Below are positions 25,208-34,262 of a stretch of 38,331 nt of DNA, in pieces. The position numbers were made by a program, and so were the translations under genes. Position 1 is the stretch's first letter, and each line of letters opens with the position of its first letter. Location: the NCBI GenBank assembly GCA_028686985.1, contig JAQUBA010000002.1, positions 84,745 to 123,075 on the forward strand, read 5' to 3'. The notes under the pieces were generated by a model. That model saw only the letters and a program-made list of their open reading frames with translations, had not been told where the DNA came from and made no database searches. The stretch comes from Candidatus Iainarchaeum sp. Its GTDB lineage: Archaea; Micrarchaeota; Micrarchaeia; Anstonellales; Bilamarchaeaceae.

Positions 25208-26332
25208 ATGGCATCCGCTCGAATTGAACGCCCCCGCGAGGAGAACCTGAGGTGGAGGGAAGCGGTAGTAAAGATAGATTCCGATACTTTCATGCGCGTG
25301 CAGTACCTTTTTTACAGGGATGTCTTGGACTACAAAACGCTCGCTTCCCTCGTCGTCGGCGGCGACGATTTCGGGCGCGCCTGGGTGGTGAACGCCCGGG
25401 GCGTCACCGCCGACAACGCCGCTTCGCAGGACTGGAGGGCATACGCCTCCGGAAGCCGCGCTGCGGTCAGGCTCCTTGAAGAATCCGGGGTGAGCGAAAT
25501 AATTTCGCATGACGACAACATCGCCAGGGCAACCACTGCCCAGAAGGACCATTTCCAGGCATTGAGCGATATGACCGCGGCGTCCTTGGACGTTGCCCGC
25601 AACCCCAACGACCAGGATGCGCTCGCCCGCCTGGAGGATGCGGTGCGCAGGATGAGGCAGAGCGGCCGGGATGAGCGGAGGCGGAGGGAGCGCGCCCCAG
25701 CCAGTGAAGAGGCGCCCCAGCCCGAATTATTGGCCGAGGCGCCGCCACGTACGGATAAGGGGGGGTTCCCGGCCGAAGCCGAGGCCGCACTTTCCGAAAC
25801 CGAGCTGGCCGCAAAGGAAGCGCCTACGGCAGCGAACGCAAACTCATGCAGGTTCTTCACCCCTGACGACCCGCGTGGCCTCAGCTACGGGTTTGAGATA
25901 CACTGGAAGGATGGATACGTGCCCAATGGGGAATACGACCTGTCCGACATCTGGAGCACGGAACGCTTCCTGTTCACGAACCTTGACGGCATAGATTATT
26001 ACAACATCACCGGCTACATGGACGGCCATATTGACGGCCGCGTTGCAAGGCAGTTTTCCGGGGAAAGCTTTGCCGTGGAATACATGAGGCGCGCTTTCCT
26101 CCGCCTTGAGACGGATATAGGCGGGGAAACGGTGCGCATCTACGTGCCGCGCGAGCTTGACGTATCCGGCAAGACATTCACCGACCTGATATATTCCCCG
26201 GACGTGGTCGCGATTAGCGTAATGGAGGATGGGGCCGAGAGGTTCATCTGGGACATGTACGCACAGAACCAGACGAAGATGCTTGCGGCACTCCAGAGGC
26301 AGTTTCCCGACATGGAGTTTGTCCAGGCCTGA
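25208..26332 (+). CDS. Orphan two-domain protein with charged linker, unknown function
   Basis: 374-aa ORF; alpha-helical N-terminal part, charged/Ala-rich linker, beta-rich C-terminal part (GFEIHWKDGYVPNGEYDL..); no family recognised. Confidence 0.65.
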   Translation: MASARIERPREENLRWREAVVKIDSDTFMRVQYLFYRDVLDYKTLASLVVGGDDFGRAWVVNARGVTADNAASQDWRAYASGSRAAVRLLEESGVSEIISHDDNIARATTAQKDHFQALSDMTAASLDVARNPNDQDALARLEDAVRRMRQSGRDERRRRERAPASEEAPQPELLAEAPPRTDKGGFPAEAEAALSETELAAKEAPTAANANSCRFFTPDDPRGLSYGFEIHWKDGYVPNGEYDLSDIWSTERFLFTNLDGIDYYNITGYMDGHIDGRVARQFSGESFAVEYMRRAFLRLETDIGGETVRIYVPRELDVSGKTFTDLIYSPDVVAISVMEDGAERFIWDMYAQNQTKMLAALQRQFPDMEFVQA

Positions 26333-26333
26333 A

Positions 26334-28073
26334 TCACTTGTATACCACTATCTTCTTGATCTCTTCCAAAACCAGTTTCTCGCTCTCTCCAAGCCCTTCC
26401 GACTTCTCTTCCCACTTGAAAACCTGCCCCTTGCCCATCGCAGTATAAAGGATGTCCCCTTCCCTCACGTCCTTGCCCAAGACAATGTCCTCGGAGGAAA
26501 TCGCCACTTTCAGCCCGGCATCCGCCTCCTCTATCCCCTTGCCCTCGTTTTGGATTCCCTTCACCCCGCCCAAGTCCTCCCCGGAGGCGTTCATCAGCCT
26601 CACCCCCCTCCTCAGCTTCCCGCCCATCACCTCAATCCCGAAAACCGCGGGCTTGCTCAGCCTGAAGAAGAAACCCTTCAGCACCTTTATCTTTGCGGGC
26701 CAGGGGAGCTCGGCCTCCAGTTCCTTCTTCTCCCTGCCCCGCTCCTCCGCCTTCCATTCCTCGTAGTCCTCTATGAATTTGTAAATGACGTTGCTCCAGA
26801 GGATTGGCACGCCGCTTGATTCCGACTCCGCCCTCGCCTCGTCCATGACCTCCACGTTGAACCCGAAAATCACGCCATCATACCTGTTTTGCGACCGTAC
26901 CGCCTCCCCGGCCACCACGTCCGTCCGGGTAACCGCCCCTATGTCCGCCTTCCGCACCTTGATGCCGTTCTTTCCGAAAAGCGCCAGTATCGCCTCTATG
27001 CTCCCGAGCGAGTCCGCCTTCACTATGACGCCTTCTTCCCCGCTTTCAAAGAGCAGCTGCTTCGCCTGCGCCTCCAGCTCCGCCTTCTGCGCCTCAAAAT
27101 CCTTCACCACGTACAGGGGAGAGCCCGGAATCACCCCCTCCATGTCCGGCGCGAGTATCTTCACCCCCGCCGCCGCCTCTATGCTGTCCAGATAAGCGTA
27201 TTTCTCCTTGGCGCCCTTCGCAAGGTTCGGCTCAAGGAGCGCCCTCACCCTGGTGCTTCTCACCCCGTCCCTGGCCAGGAACATTATCTCGTCCCCCTTC
27301 GCAATCACCCCGTCGTACAGCACCACGTCCACCGTGCTTCCCAGCCCCTTTTCCTCCTTCACCTCCAATATGGTCGCCTTCCCCTCGCCCGTCCCCAATT
27401 CCAGCCTCTTCTCCATGAACTTCTGGCTCAGCCCCGCAATGAGGAGCAGCAATTCCGCGAGCCCCTCCCTCGTCTTCGCGCTCAGCGGTATGATCGCAAT
27501 CTGCTTCTTGAAATCCGCAATCCGGTCAAACCTCTCGCAGTCAAAGCCGTGCGTTGAGAGCGCGCCCATCAGCTCGTACATCCTGTTGTCCACCGCCTCC
27601 TGCACGTGCGGTGCCTGCTTCGCGAAGGATTTCAGGAAGGAGTCCGTCCCCTGCTTCTTCCACCCATGTATCAAATCTATTTTGTTCGCAGCCACCACGA
27701 AAGGTGTTTTGCACTGCTTGAGTATGCGTATGCTCTCCAGCGTCTGCGGCTGGAACCCCTGCGCCACGTCCACCACAAGGATTGCCATGTCCGCTATGCT
27801 CCCCCCGCGCTCCCTCAAATTAGTAAAGGCCTCGTGCCCCGGCGTGTCTATGAACAACAGCCCAGGAATCTCAATCTTTATCTTCATCAGGTCCGCCACG
27901 GGCGCCGACGTTTTCTCAATCGCGTCCCGCGGAAGGTAGCTCGCCCCAATCATCTGCGTGATTGCGCCCGCCTCCTTCGCCGCGACCGCGCTCCCCCGTA
28001 TCGCATCAAGAAGGCTGGTCTTACCGTGGTCTACATGACCAAGCACACACACTATCGGCGAGCGAACAGCCAT
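26334..28073 (-). CDS. infB: Translation initiation factor aIF5B (IF-2)
   Basis: VCVLGHVDHGKTSLLDAIRGS, FIDTPGHEAF, NKIDLIHGW; start MAVRSPIV. Confidence 0.96.
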   Translation of the reverse strand: MAVRSPIVCVLGHVDHGKTSLLDAIRGSAVAAKEAGAITQMIGASYLPRDAIEKTSAPVADLMKIKIEIPGLLFIDTPGHEAFTNLRERGGSIADMAILVVDVAQGFQPQTLESIRILKQCKTPFVVAANKIDLIHGWKKQGTDSFLKSFAKQAPHVQEAVDNRMYELMGALSTHGFDCERFDRIADFKKQIAIIPLSAKTREGLAELLLLIAGLSQKFMEKRLELGTGEGKATILEVKEEKGLGSTVDVVLYDGVIAKGDEIMFLARDGVRSTRVRALLEPNLAKGAKEKYAYLDSIEAAAGVKILAPDMEGVIPGSPLYVVKDFEAQKAELEAQAKQLLFESGEEGVIVKADSLGSIEAILALFGKNGIKVRKADIGAVTRTDVVAGEAVRSQNRYDGVIFGFNVEVMDEARAESESSGVPILWSNVIYKFIEDYEEWKAEERGREKKELEAELPWPAKIKVLKGFFFRLSKPAVFGIEVMGGKLRRGVRLMNASGEDLGGVKGIQNEGKGIEEADAGLKVAISSEDIVLGKDVREGDILYTAMGKGQVFKWEEKSEGLGESEKLVLEEIKKIVVYK

Positions 28074-28126
28074 ATGGATAGAGGTATCATACAAATGTTT
28101 TAAATCCGCATCCTGGAACAGGGGTA

Positions 28127-28510
28127 ATGGCCAAAATGAAAATGCTCCATGTCGCCCTCCTTCTCCTTCCCATTGCAATAGTCCCCATCAGCCTCATCGT
28201 CCTCCTCTGGCTGGGCATCCCGTTCTCACCGGACCCGGGGAACATGCTCACCTCCCCACTGTTCCTTCTCATCTCCGTGCTCACGATAATCGGCTTCTTC
28301 ATAAACTTCGGCATAATCCTGCCCAGGGCGAAAACCAGCGAGAGCGCGCTCGCCAGCGTCCTGGTTTGGCCCGCCAATTTCATCGTATCCGGCTTCTCGC
28401 TCGCCTATTTCAGCTGGAACATGCTCCAGTTCCACCTTTTGGTTCTCCCGATGCTGCTTGCCGCTGCTTATAATTACTATTACTTCTTCAGGAAAAACCA
28501 AAATCAGTAA
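28127..28510 (+). CDS. Small multi-TM membrane protein, unknown function
   Basis: 127 aa, about four hydrophobic segments; divergent from infB. Confidence 0.65.
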   Translation: MAKMKMLHVALLLLPIAIVPISLIVLLWLGIPFSPDPGNMLTSPLFLLISVLTIIGFFINFGIILPRAKTSESALASVLVWPANFIVSGFSLAYFSWNMLQFHLLVLPMLLAAAYNYYYFFRKNQNQ

Positions 28511-29544
28511 ACAATCTCGTTAAGTTTCTTCTTCCTGAACGCCTCTTTCAGCTCCTGCGCAATCCTCTTTCCTGTGCTCACCATCTCCCCGTGCGTAAAT
28601 TCCGCATAAGGATGATGCAGCACATTCGTCCCAGCCACAATGCGCGCGGAAATCTCAAACGCATAGATGTCCAAATCCTCGGTCACAATCGTCTCCACGC
28701 AGAAGGGCCCGTGCATCCCCCCAAAAAGCTCTTTGGAGCTGTTGCACACGTTCCTCCCTATGTCCATAAATGAAGGGAGCAATGATTCCCTCATGACCAT
28801 GGACGCGTTCCCCACCACAGTAAATGAAAGCGGCACGTTCCCGCCCGCCGCAACCGCCCGGGCAATCTCCTCCGCGTTGCTCTCCACCCTCCTGTCCACC
28901 CCCATCAGCTCCACGTGCCCATAGGCGGTCTTGTACCCCGCTTCTGAGAAGATGGAATGGAAATAATGCGGATACGCCCGCACGCCCACAATGAATTCCT
29001 GGATAAGCGCCTTCTTTTTCCCGACCTTTTCCCAATACTCCTTCTCGCTCTTCACAATCATGTAGCCCATGCCGCCTTTGGCACCCGGAAATTTGACAAT
29101 CGCAAGCCCGTTTATCTCCTCAGGCTTCATGGTCTTGGGAATGCGCAGCCCCGCCTTCCCCATCCAGGAGAACATCTTCATGCGGTCCCTTTCAAACTGC
29201 AGGCTCCTCCTGTTCCCGAAAACCGGCACCGCCATCCCGTCCAGCTTCTCGCCCACGTACTCAACGAACGAGCCGTGCGGCACGACAATAGCATCCCGCG
29301 CAACCAGCTCCTCCACCGGCACATCCGCCAATGAGTCCACCACAAGGAACTCGTCCGGCCTCGCATGAGGGAAGGATTTGTAGAATTCCAACCTATCCTT
29401 CGTGCATATCCCTATTGAATGCACCTTCCCCTGCCTCGCGCCCTGGAAGATTTGAAGGGCAGAATGAGAGCAAACGGTCGCTATGCTGAGCTTCTTATAA
29501 CCGGATAATATGCCTTCTATTTTCTTTTTTTCTATTATTCCCAT
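28504..29544 (-). CDS. purP: Formate-phosphoribosylaminoimidazolecarboxamide ligase
   Basis: SIATVCSHSALQIFQGARQGKVHSIGIC, FGNRRSLQFERDRMKMFSWM, VKFPGAKGGMGY, FEISARIVAGTN. Confidence 0.95.
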   Translation of the reverse strand: MGIIEKKKIEGILSGYKKLSIATVCSHSALQIFQGARQGKVHSIGICTKDRLEFYKSFPHARPDEFLVVDSLADVPVEELVARDAIVVPHGSFVEYVGEKLDGMAVPVFGNRRSLQFERDRMKMFSWMGKAGLRIPKTMKPEEINGLAIVKFPGAKGGMGYMIVKSEKEYWEKVGKKKALIQEFIVGVRAYPHYFHSIFSEAGYKTAYGHVELMGVDRRVESNAEEIARAVAAGGNVPLSFTVVGNASMVMRESLLPSFMDIGRNVCNSSKELFGGMHGPFCVETIVTEDLDIYAFEISARIVAGTNVLHHPYAEFTHGEMVSTGKRIAQELKEAFRKKKLNEIVY

Positions 29545-29627
29545 ATAATTAATGGAGGGAGAAAATATAAAAAGGAAATTGCCCGCACACCGATACATAT
29601 TTAAACATAATTACTCACAATATAACC

Positions 29628-30206
29628 ATGGCAGCCCCAACGCCCATAATAAAAGTCATTCCGCCGCGCCCCAGCAATGCGGCCCGCATGGAGGATTTCC
29701 TCAGGATGGCAGGCAGGAGGATGGAGGGCCCCCTCGGCGAGATGCCTGCGCAAATCAAGAATGCGCCCGGAATTGACCCAAACTTCGGATTCTTTTCCAA
29801 GATAGTGACTCACATATCTGAAATCGGCCGCCTGATGAACGGCGACGCTCCGCACTTTTTCTCCGAGGGCGACAAGCTGGCGCTGAAGAAGCTCTGGTCG
29901 CTCTTTGAAACCATGGAGGACGGCGGCAAGCGCATCGGCATGGGCGCCCTGCGCAAGGAATGCAAGCCCCTCAAGGTTCCCGAAGCGGTCATGGGCAAAA
30001 TCAAAAAATTCATTTCCCGCGGCGGCAGGGACACAATCCAGTTTGTTGAGGCGGGCCCGTTCGCCGGCTCGCGCGCAACCGGCCTTCTACACCCGGACGG
30101 CCGCCTTTCCGCAATCCTAATCCACACGATGTCCATGCAGCAGGACGCTTCCGGCCAGCCGGTGGAAGTGCCCAATAAGGCGATTCTGATTATACTCCCG
30201 GATTGA
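29628..30206 (+). CDS. Orphan soluble protein, unknown function
   Basis: 192-aa ORF with TATA-like ATTTAAAC ~25 nt upstream of ATG; no family recognised. Confidence 0.6.
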   Translation: MAAPTPIIKVIPPRPSNAARMEDFLRMAGRRMEGPLGEMPAQIKNAPGIDPNFGFFSKIVTHISEIGRLMNGDAPHFFSEGDKLALKKLWSLFETMEDGGKRIGMGALRKECKPLKVPEAVMGKIKKFISRGGRDTIQFVEAGPFAGSRATGLLHPDGRLSAILIHTMSMQQDASGQPVEVPNKAILIILPD

Positions 30207-30287
30207 GCCCGGCGTTTATTTCCCCTATCCCGGCAGCCCGCCTGCAGCACCCGGTTTCTTTATAAATCCTTCCGTGGATATTTCATT

Positions 30288-30379
30288 CAACTTATCCGGC
30301 TTACCCGAAGTGCTCTGCGCTAACCGGGTTCGCTTACAGCGTCCCTTCCCCGGAAGGGCTACGCAAAAAGGGTAATAAT
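30288..30379 (+). promoter_or_regulatory. Structured 5' leader of the S10/spc ribosomal protein operon
   Basis: TTTATAAA box at 30259-30266; inferred TSS near 30288; hairpins at 30303-30329 and 30339-30364 before the uL3 ATG. Confidence 0.5.
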
Positions 30380-31309
30380 ATGACGGACATACACAAGCCC
30401 AGACGGGGTTCCCTAGCGTTCAGGCCCAGGAAGAGGGCGTACAGCCAGATGCCATCAATCAACGCATGGCCTGAGTCCAAGGACGTGAGGCTCCTCGGCG
30501 CCGCCGGCTACAAGGCCGGCATGACGCAGATATGCCACGTTGACGACAGCGAGGACGTCACCAAGGGGCAAGAGGTGACCTCCGCCGTAACGGTGGTTGA
30601 AATCCCGCCCATGTTCGTGTACGGCTTCCGCGGCTACAAGCACACCCGCAACGTGACCGACGTGCTCATCCAGGACGAGGCGGTCCTGAAGAAGCTCGGC
30701 ATGAAGAAGGCGGCGAAGAAGGAACTCACGCCGGAAGCCGTGGATGAAATATCACTGCTCGTATTCGTGCAGCCGGACAAGACCGGCATAGGCAAGAAGC
30801 ACCCGGAGAGGATGGAAATCCGCGTGGGCGGCGGCGACGTGAAGGAGCGCATAGACTTCTGCAAGGGGCTCATGGGCAAGGAACTATCCCCCAAGGAGAT
30901 ATTCAAGCCCGGCGAATACATAGACGTGGTTTCAATCACGAAGGGGAAGGGATGGCAGGGCGCGGTTAAGAGGTTCGGAATCGCCCTCCAAAGGCCGAAG
31001 GCGACCGGAAAGAGGAGGCATGCGGGCACCCTCGGGCAATGGCACCCCGGCTACATACTCTACACCGCCCCCCGCGCGGGGCAGATGGGCTACCACAAGC
31101 GCACCGAGCTGAACAAGCGCATCCTCAAAATCGGGGAGAACGTGGATGAGATAAACCCGGACGGCGGATTCCCGCACTACGGGTTCGTGAAGAACAATTA
31201 TATACTAATAAAGGGTTCCGTCCCAGGCCCGGTCAAGAGGCTCATCCGCCTCAGGCTCGGCATGAGGGGGAGCGCCGGCGCAGAGCCGAAGATAACACAG
31301 CTCCTGTAG
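30380..31309 (+). CDS. rpl3: Ribosomal protein uL3
   Basis: MTDIHKPRRGSLAFRPRKRAYSQMPSINAWP, AGYKAGMTQICHVDD. Confidence 0.96.
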   Translation: MTDIHKPRRGSLAFRPRKRAYSQMPSINAWPESKDVRLLGAAGYKAGMTQICHVDDSEDVTKGQEVTSAVTVVEIPPMFVYGFRGYKHTRNVTDVLIQDEAVLKKLGMKKAAKKELTPEAVDEISLLVFVQPDKTGIGKKHPERMEIRVGGGDVKERIDFCKGLMGKELSPKEIFKPGEYIDVVSITKGKGWQGAVKRFGIALQRPKATGKRRHAGTLGQWHPGYILYTAPRAGQMGYHKRTELNKRILKIGENVDEINPDGGFPHYGFVKNNYILIKGSVPGPVKRLIRLRLGMRGSAGAEPKITQLL

Positions 31310-31318
31310 GTGTGAAAG

Positions 31319-32101
31319 ATGAAGGCAAAAGTATATTCACTTGAAGGCGCGGCTTCCGGAAGCGTGGAGCTCCCGGCCGCATTCTCCGACACCGTACGTG
31401 AGGAGATAATACGCAGGGCGGTCCTGAGCGACGAGACGAAGCTCTACCAGCCCCAGGGCAGCTTCTACAGGGCGGGCTTCCAGACCTCGGCGCAGTACAG
31501 GGGGAGGAAGGACGACTACGGCTCCCTGAAGAACAGGGGCCAGGCGAAGCTCCCCAGGGAAACCCGCCCCAAGGGCGGCCATGGCAAGGTCCGCAGGATT
31601 CCCTCCTCGGTTGGAGGCCACAGGGCGCACCCGCCAAAAGTGGCAAAGATACTCATAGAGAAAGTCAACAAAAAGGAATACAAGAAGGCGATAAGGAGCG
31701 CAATCGCGGCGACCGCAGTCGCCTCTCTCGTGAAGGCGAGGGGCCACAGGTTCTCCTGCGACCTTCCGCTCGTCTTTGAAGACAAGCTTGAATCCCTCTC
31801 ACGCACGAAGGATGTGCTCGCAGCCCTAAGCAAGGTCGCGGGCGAAGACCTCTCGCGCGCAAAGGGGGGCAGGAAGGCGAGGAGCGGAGTCCGCTCAAGG
31901 AAGGCGGGCACCCGCACAGGGAAGTCCCTGCTCCTCGTAGTTGGCGGAGGCAGCATCCTGAAGGCGGCGAGGAACCTCGCAGGGGTGGATGTCGTGAAGG
32001 CGGAGGACCTGAAGGCAAAGGACCTCGCGCCCGGAACGCACGCGGGGAGATTCACGCTCTACACGCAGAATGCGCTGAAGAGGATACAGGAGGTTTTCTG
32101 A
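31319..32101 (+). CDS. rpl4: Ribosomal protein uL4
   Basis: GRKDDYGSLKNRGQAKLPRETRPKGGHGKVRRIPSSVGGHRAHPPK. Confidence 0.95.
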   Translation: MKAKVYSLEGAASGSVELPAAFSDTVREEIIRRAVLSDETKLYQPQGSFYRAGFQTSAQYRGRKDDYGSLKNRGQAKLPRETRPKGGHGKVRRIPSSVGGHRAHPPKVAKILIEKVNKKEYKKAIRSAIAATAVASLVKARGHRFSCDLPLVFEDKLESLSRTKDVLAALSKVAGEDLSRAKGGRKARSGVRSRKAGTRTGKSLLLVVGGGSILKAARNLAGVDVVKAEDLKAKDLAPGTHAGRFTLYTQNALKRIQEVF

Positions 32102-32349
32102 TGGTTCTCATAGCACCGGTAAAGACTGAGAAGGCGATAGGAAGGATAGAGTTCGAGAACACGATAACCTTCCTCGTGGAGCAGGGCTCCACCAAGCCCG
32201 CGGTGAAGGCGGAGGTGGAGAAGCTCTTCGGGGTGAAGGTGGCTTCGGTGCGCATGCTCAACCTGCCCACGGGCGGGAAGCGCGCGATAGTGAAGCTCGC
32301 AGAAGGCTCCAAGGCCGAGGACATCTCGTCCAAGCTAAAGATGGTGTAG
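32101..32349 (+). CDS. rpl23: Ribosomal protein uL23
   Basis: PVKTEKAIGRIEFENTITFLVEQGSTKPAVKAEVEKLFGVKVASVRMLN. Confidence 0.96.
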   Translation: MVLIAPVKTEKAIGRIEFENTITFLVEQGSTKPAVKAEVEKLFGVKVASVRMLNLPTGGKRAIVKLAEGSKAEDISSKLKMV

Positions 32350-32351
32350 TT

Positions 32352-33104
32352 ATGGGAAAAATGCTCAAGCAGCAGAAGAGGGGGAAAGGCTCCCCGCGTT
32401 ACCTCACCCCGAAGATGAGGTACAAGGTCACGCTCCAGTACCGCAACTACGACGATGTGGAGAAGGCGGGCGTGCTCAGGGCGCAGGTCCTTGATTTCAT
32501 AGACGACCCCGCGAGGGGCGCGCTGCTCCTCAAGGTGAAGTATGACAACGGCGAGGAGAACCACCTTCTCGCGCCTGAGGGCGTGTGCATCGGCGACATG
32601 CTGGAACAGGGCGCGCAGGCGTCCGTTTCCACGGGCAACGTCCTGCCTCTTTACAGGATGCCGGACGGGGCGTTCATCTGCAATTTGGAGCTCACCCCGG
32701 GCGACGGCGGCAAGCTTGTCCGCGCACCCGGCTCATATGCCGTCTTGGTCTCCAAGGAGGGGCCCAAGGCGTACGTGAAGATGCCGAGCAGGAAGGTCAT
32801 AACACTCTCATCCGACAACCGCGCCCAGGTCGGCGTGGTCTGCGGCGGGGGCCGCTCGGAGAAGCCCATGCTGAAGGCGGGCACCAACTACTACAAGATG
32901 AAGGCGCAGAACCGCCTGTGGCCGGTGCCCAGGGGCGTGCACCAGTCCGTATACAACCACCCGCACGGCGGGAAGCAGCACCACGAGGGGAAGCCCACCA
33001 CGGTTTCCAGGGGGGCGCCTCCGGGAAGCAAGGTCGGGCACATAGCCGCGCGCATGACCGGAAGGAAGAAGTCCAGGAAGGCCGCGGAAAGATCTGGTGA
33101 ATGA
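32352..33104 (+). CDS. rpl2: Ribosomal protein uL2
   Basis: MGKMLKQQKRGKGSPRYLTP..WPVPRGVHQSVYNHPHGGKQHHEGKPTTVSRGAPPGSKVGHIAARMTGR. Confidence 0.97.
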   Translation: MGKMLKQQKRGKGSPRYLTPKMRYKVTLQYRNYDDVEKAGVLRAQVLDFIDDPARGALLLKVKYDNGEENHLLAPEGVCIGDMLEQGAQASVSTGNVLPLYRMPDGAFICNLELTPGDGGKLVRAPGSYAVLVSKEGPKAYVKMPSRKVITLSSDNRAQVGVVCGGGRSEKPMLKAGTNYYKMKAQNRLWPVPRGVHQSVYNHPHGGKQHHEGKPTTVSRGAPPGSKVGHIAARMTGRKKSRKAAERSGE

Positions 33105-33106
33105 TA

Positions 33107-33508
33107 ATGGCACGGAAGGAAGTATTCAGGGGACTTGAAGAAGGGCAGGTTAAGGATATGTCCGTGGAGGAATTCCTCCCGCTCCTCACCTCCAGGGAGA
33201 GGAGGACGATGAAGAGGGTGAACCAGCACCCCGCCTACAAGAAGCTCATAGACAAGGTGAGGAAGCTGAAGAAGGAGGGCAAGCTGGACAAGGTCATAAA
33301 GACCCAGGTGAGGGACGCGGTCATCCTCCCGGAATGGCTCGGCCTGCGCTTCGGCATACACAACGGGAAAGAATACAAGCAGGTCCAGATAACCCTGAAC
33401 GCAATCGGCAAGAGGCTCGGCGAGCTTTCGCACTCCACGTACAGGGTGCTGCATTCCGGCCCCGGTGTCGGAGCGACAAGGGGGAGCAAGTTCGTGCCGC
33501 TCAAATGA
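33107..33508 (+). CDS. rps19: Ribosomal protein uS19
   Basis: RRTMKRVNQHPAYKKLIDKVRK..LSHSTYRVLHSGPGVGATRGSKFVPLK. Confidence 0.96.
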   Translation: MARKEVFRGLEEGQVKDMSVEEFLPLLTSRERRTMKRVNQHPAYKKLIDKVRKLKKEGKLDKVIKTQVRDAVILPEWLGLRFGIHNGKEYKQVQITLNAIGKRLGELSHSTYRVLHSGPGVGATRGSKFVPLK

Positions 33509-33517
33509 GGTAATGAA

Positions 33518-34258
33518 ATGTATTCCTGCATCATAGAAAAGGGAAAGGAAGGGGACTTCGCCCGCTCCCGAGTGGAGGGAGTGGACGCCTCTGTGAAGGA
33601 CCTCGTGGAAGTATGCGGCAACATCCGCTACAAGCCCGTGGGCGACGCGCTCGCCCTGCTTGAGGCGGCCTCGGAAGGGGCGTTCCCGATACTATACCGC
33701 GGCAACAACCGCCACCTCGGGCACAGGCGCGAGCTCGGCGGCAGGAAGGGCCGCTACCCGAAGAAGTCCGCGAAGATAGTCCTCAAGGCGCTGAAGAGTG
33801 CAATCGCGAACGCCCAGAGCAAGGGGCTGAGCGAGGAGCTCATAGTGATGCACGCGTGCGCGAACAAGAAAGCGGAATTCGGGCGCCTCTCATCCAAGGG
33901 AAGGCGCAACTACTCCGGCCTCATAACCGCGCGCGTTGAGATAGTGCTCAAGGAAAAGGAGGGCGCGAAGAGGCCCGAGAAGAAGGCGAAGAAGGAAGCG
34001 AAGCCTGCGGAAAAGAAGGCGGATGCGAAAGTGGCAACGGAAAAGCCGGCAACCGGAGAAGCGAAACCGGTTACGGAAACCGAAAAGCCGCCCACGCCCG
34101 AAAAGAAGGCGGGGCAGAAGGCTGATGCCCAGGCGGTCAAGGCGGAAGTGAGGGCGGACGACAGGAAGCTGGAGTCCGCGCGCGAGAGCAAGGTGGAGCA
34201 CCACAAGGAGGAGAAGGCGCCGCTCCCGGGCAGGAAGCCGGTGCAGAAAGGGAAGTGA
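33518..34258 (+). CDS. rpl22: Ribosomal protein uL22 with long low-complexity C-terminal extension
   Basis: ARSRVEGVDASVKDLVEVCGNIRYKPVGDALALLEAA..GRKGRYPKKSAKIVLKALKSAIANAQSKGL; ~95-aa K/A/E/P tail. Confidence 0.95.
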   Translation: MYSCIIEKGKEGDFARSRVEGVDASVKDLVEVCGNIRYKPVGDALALLEAASEGAFPILYRGNNRHLGHRRELGGRKGRYPKKSAKIVLKALKSAIANAQSKGLSEELIVMHACANKKAEFGRLSSKGRRNYSGLITARVEIVLKEKEGAKRPEKKAKKEAKPAEKKADAKVATEKPATGEAKPVTETEKPPTPEKKAGQKADAQAVKAEVRADDRKLESARESKVEHHKEEKAPLPGRKPVQKGK

Positions 34259-34262
34259 TTGG

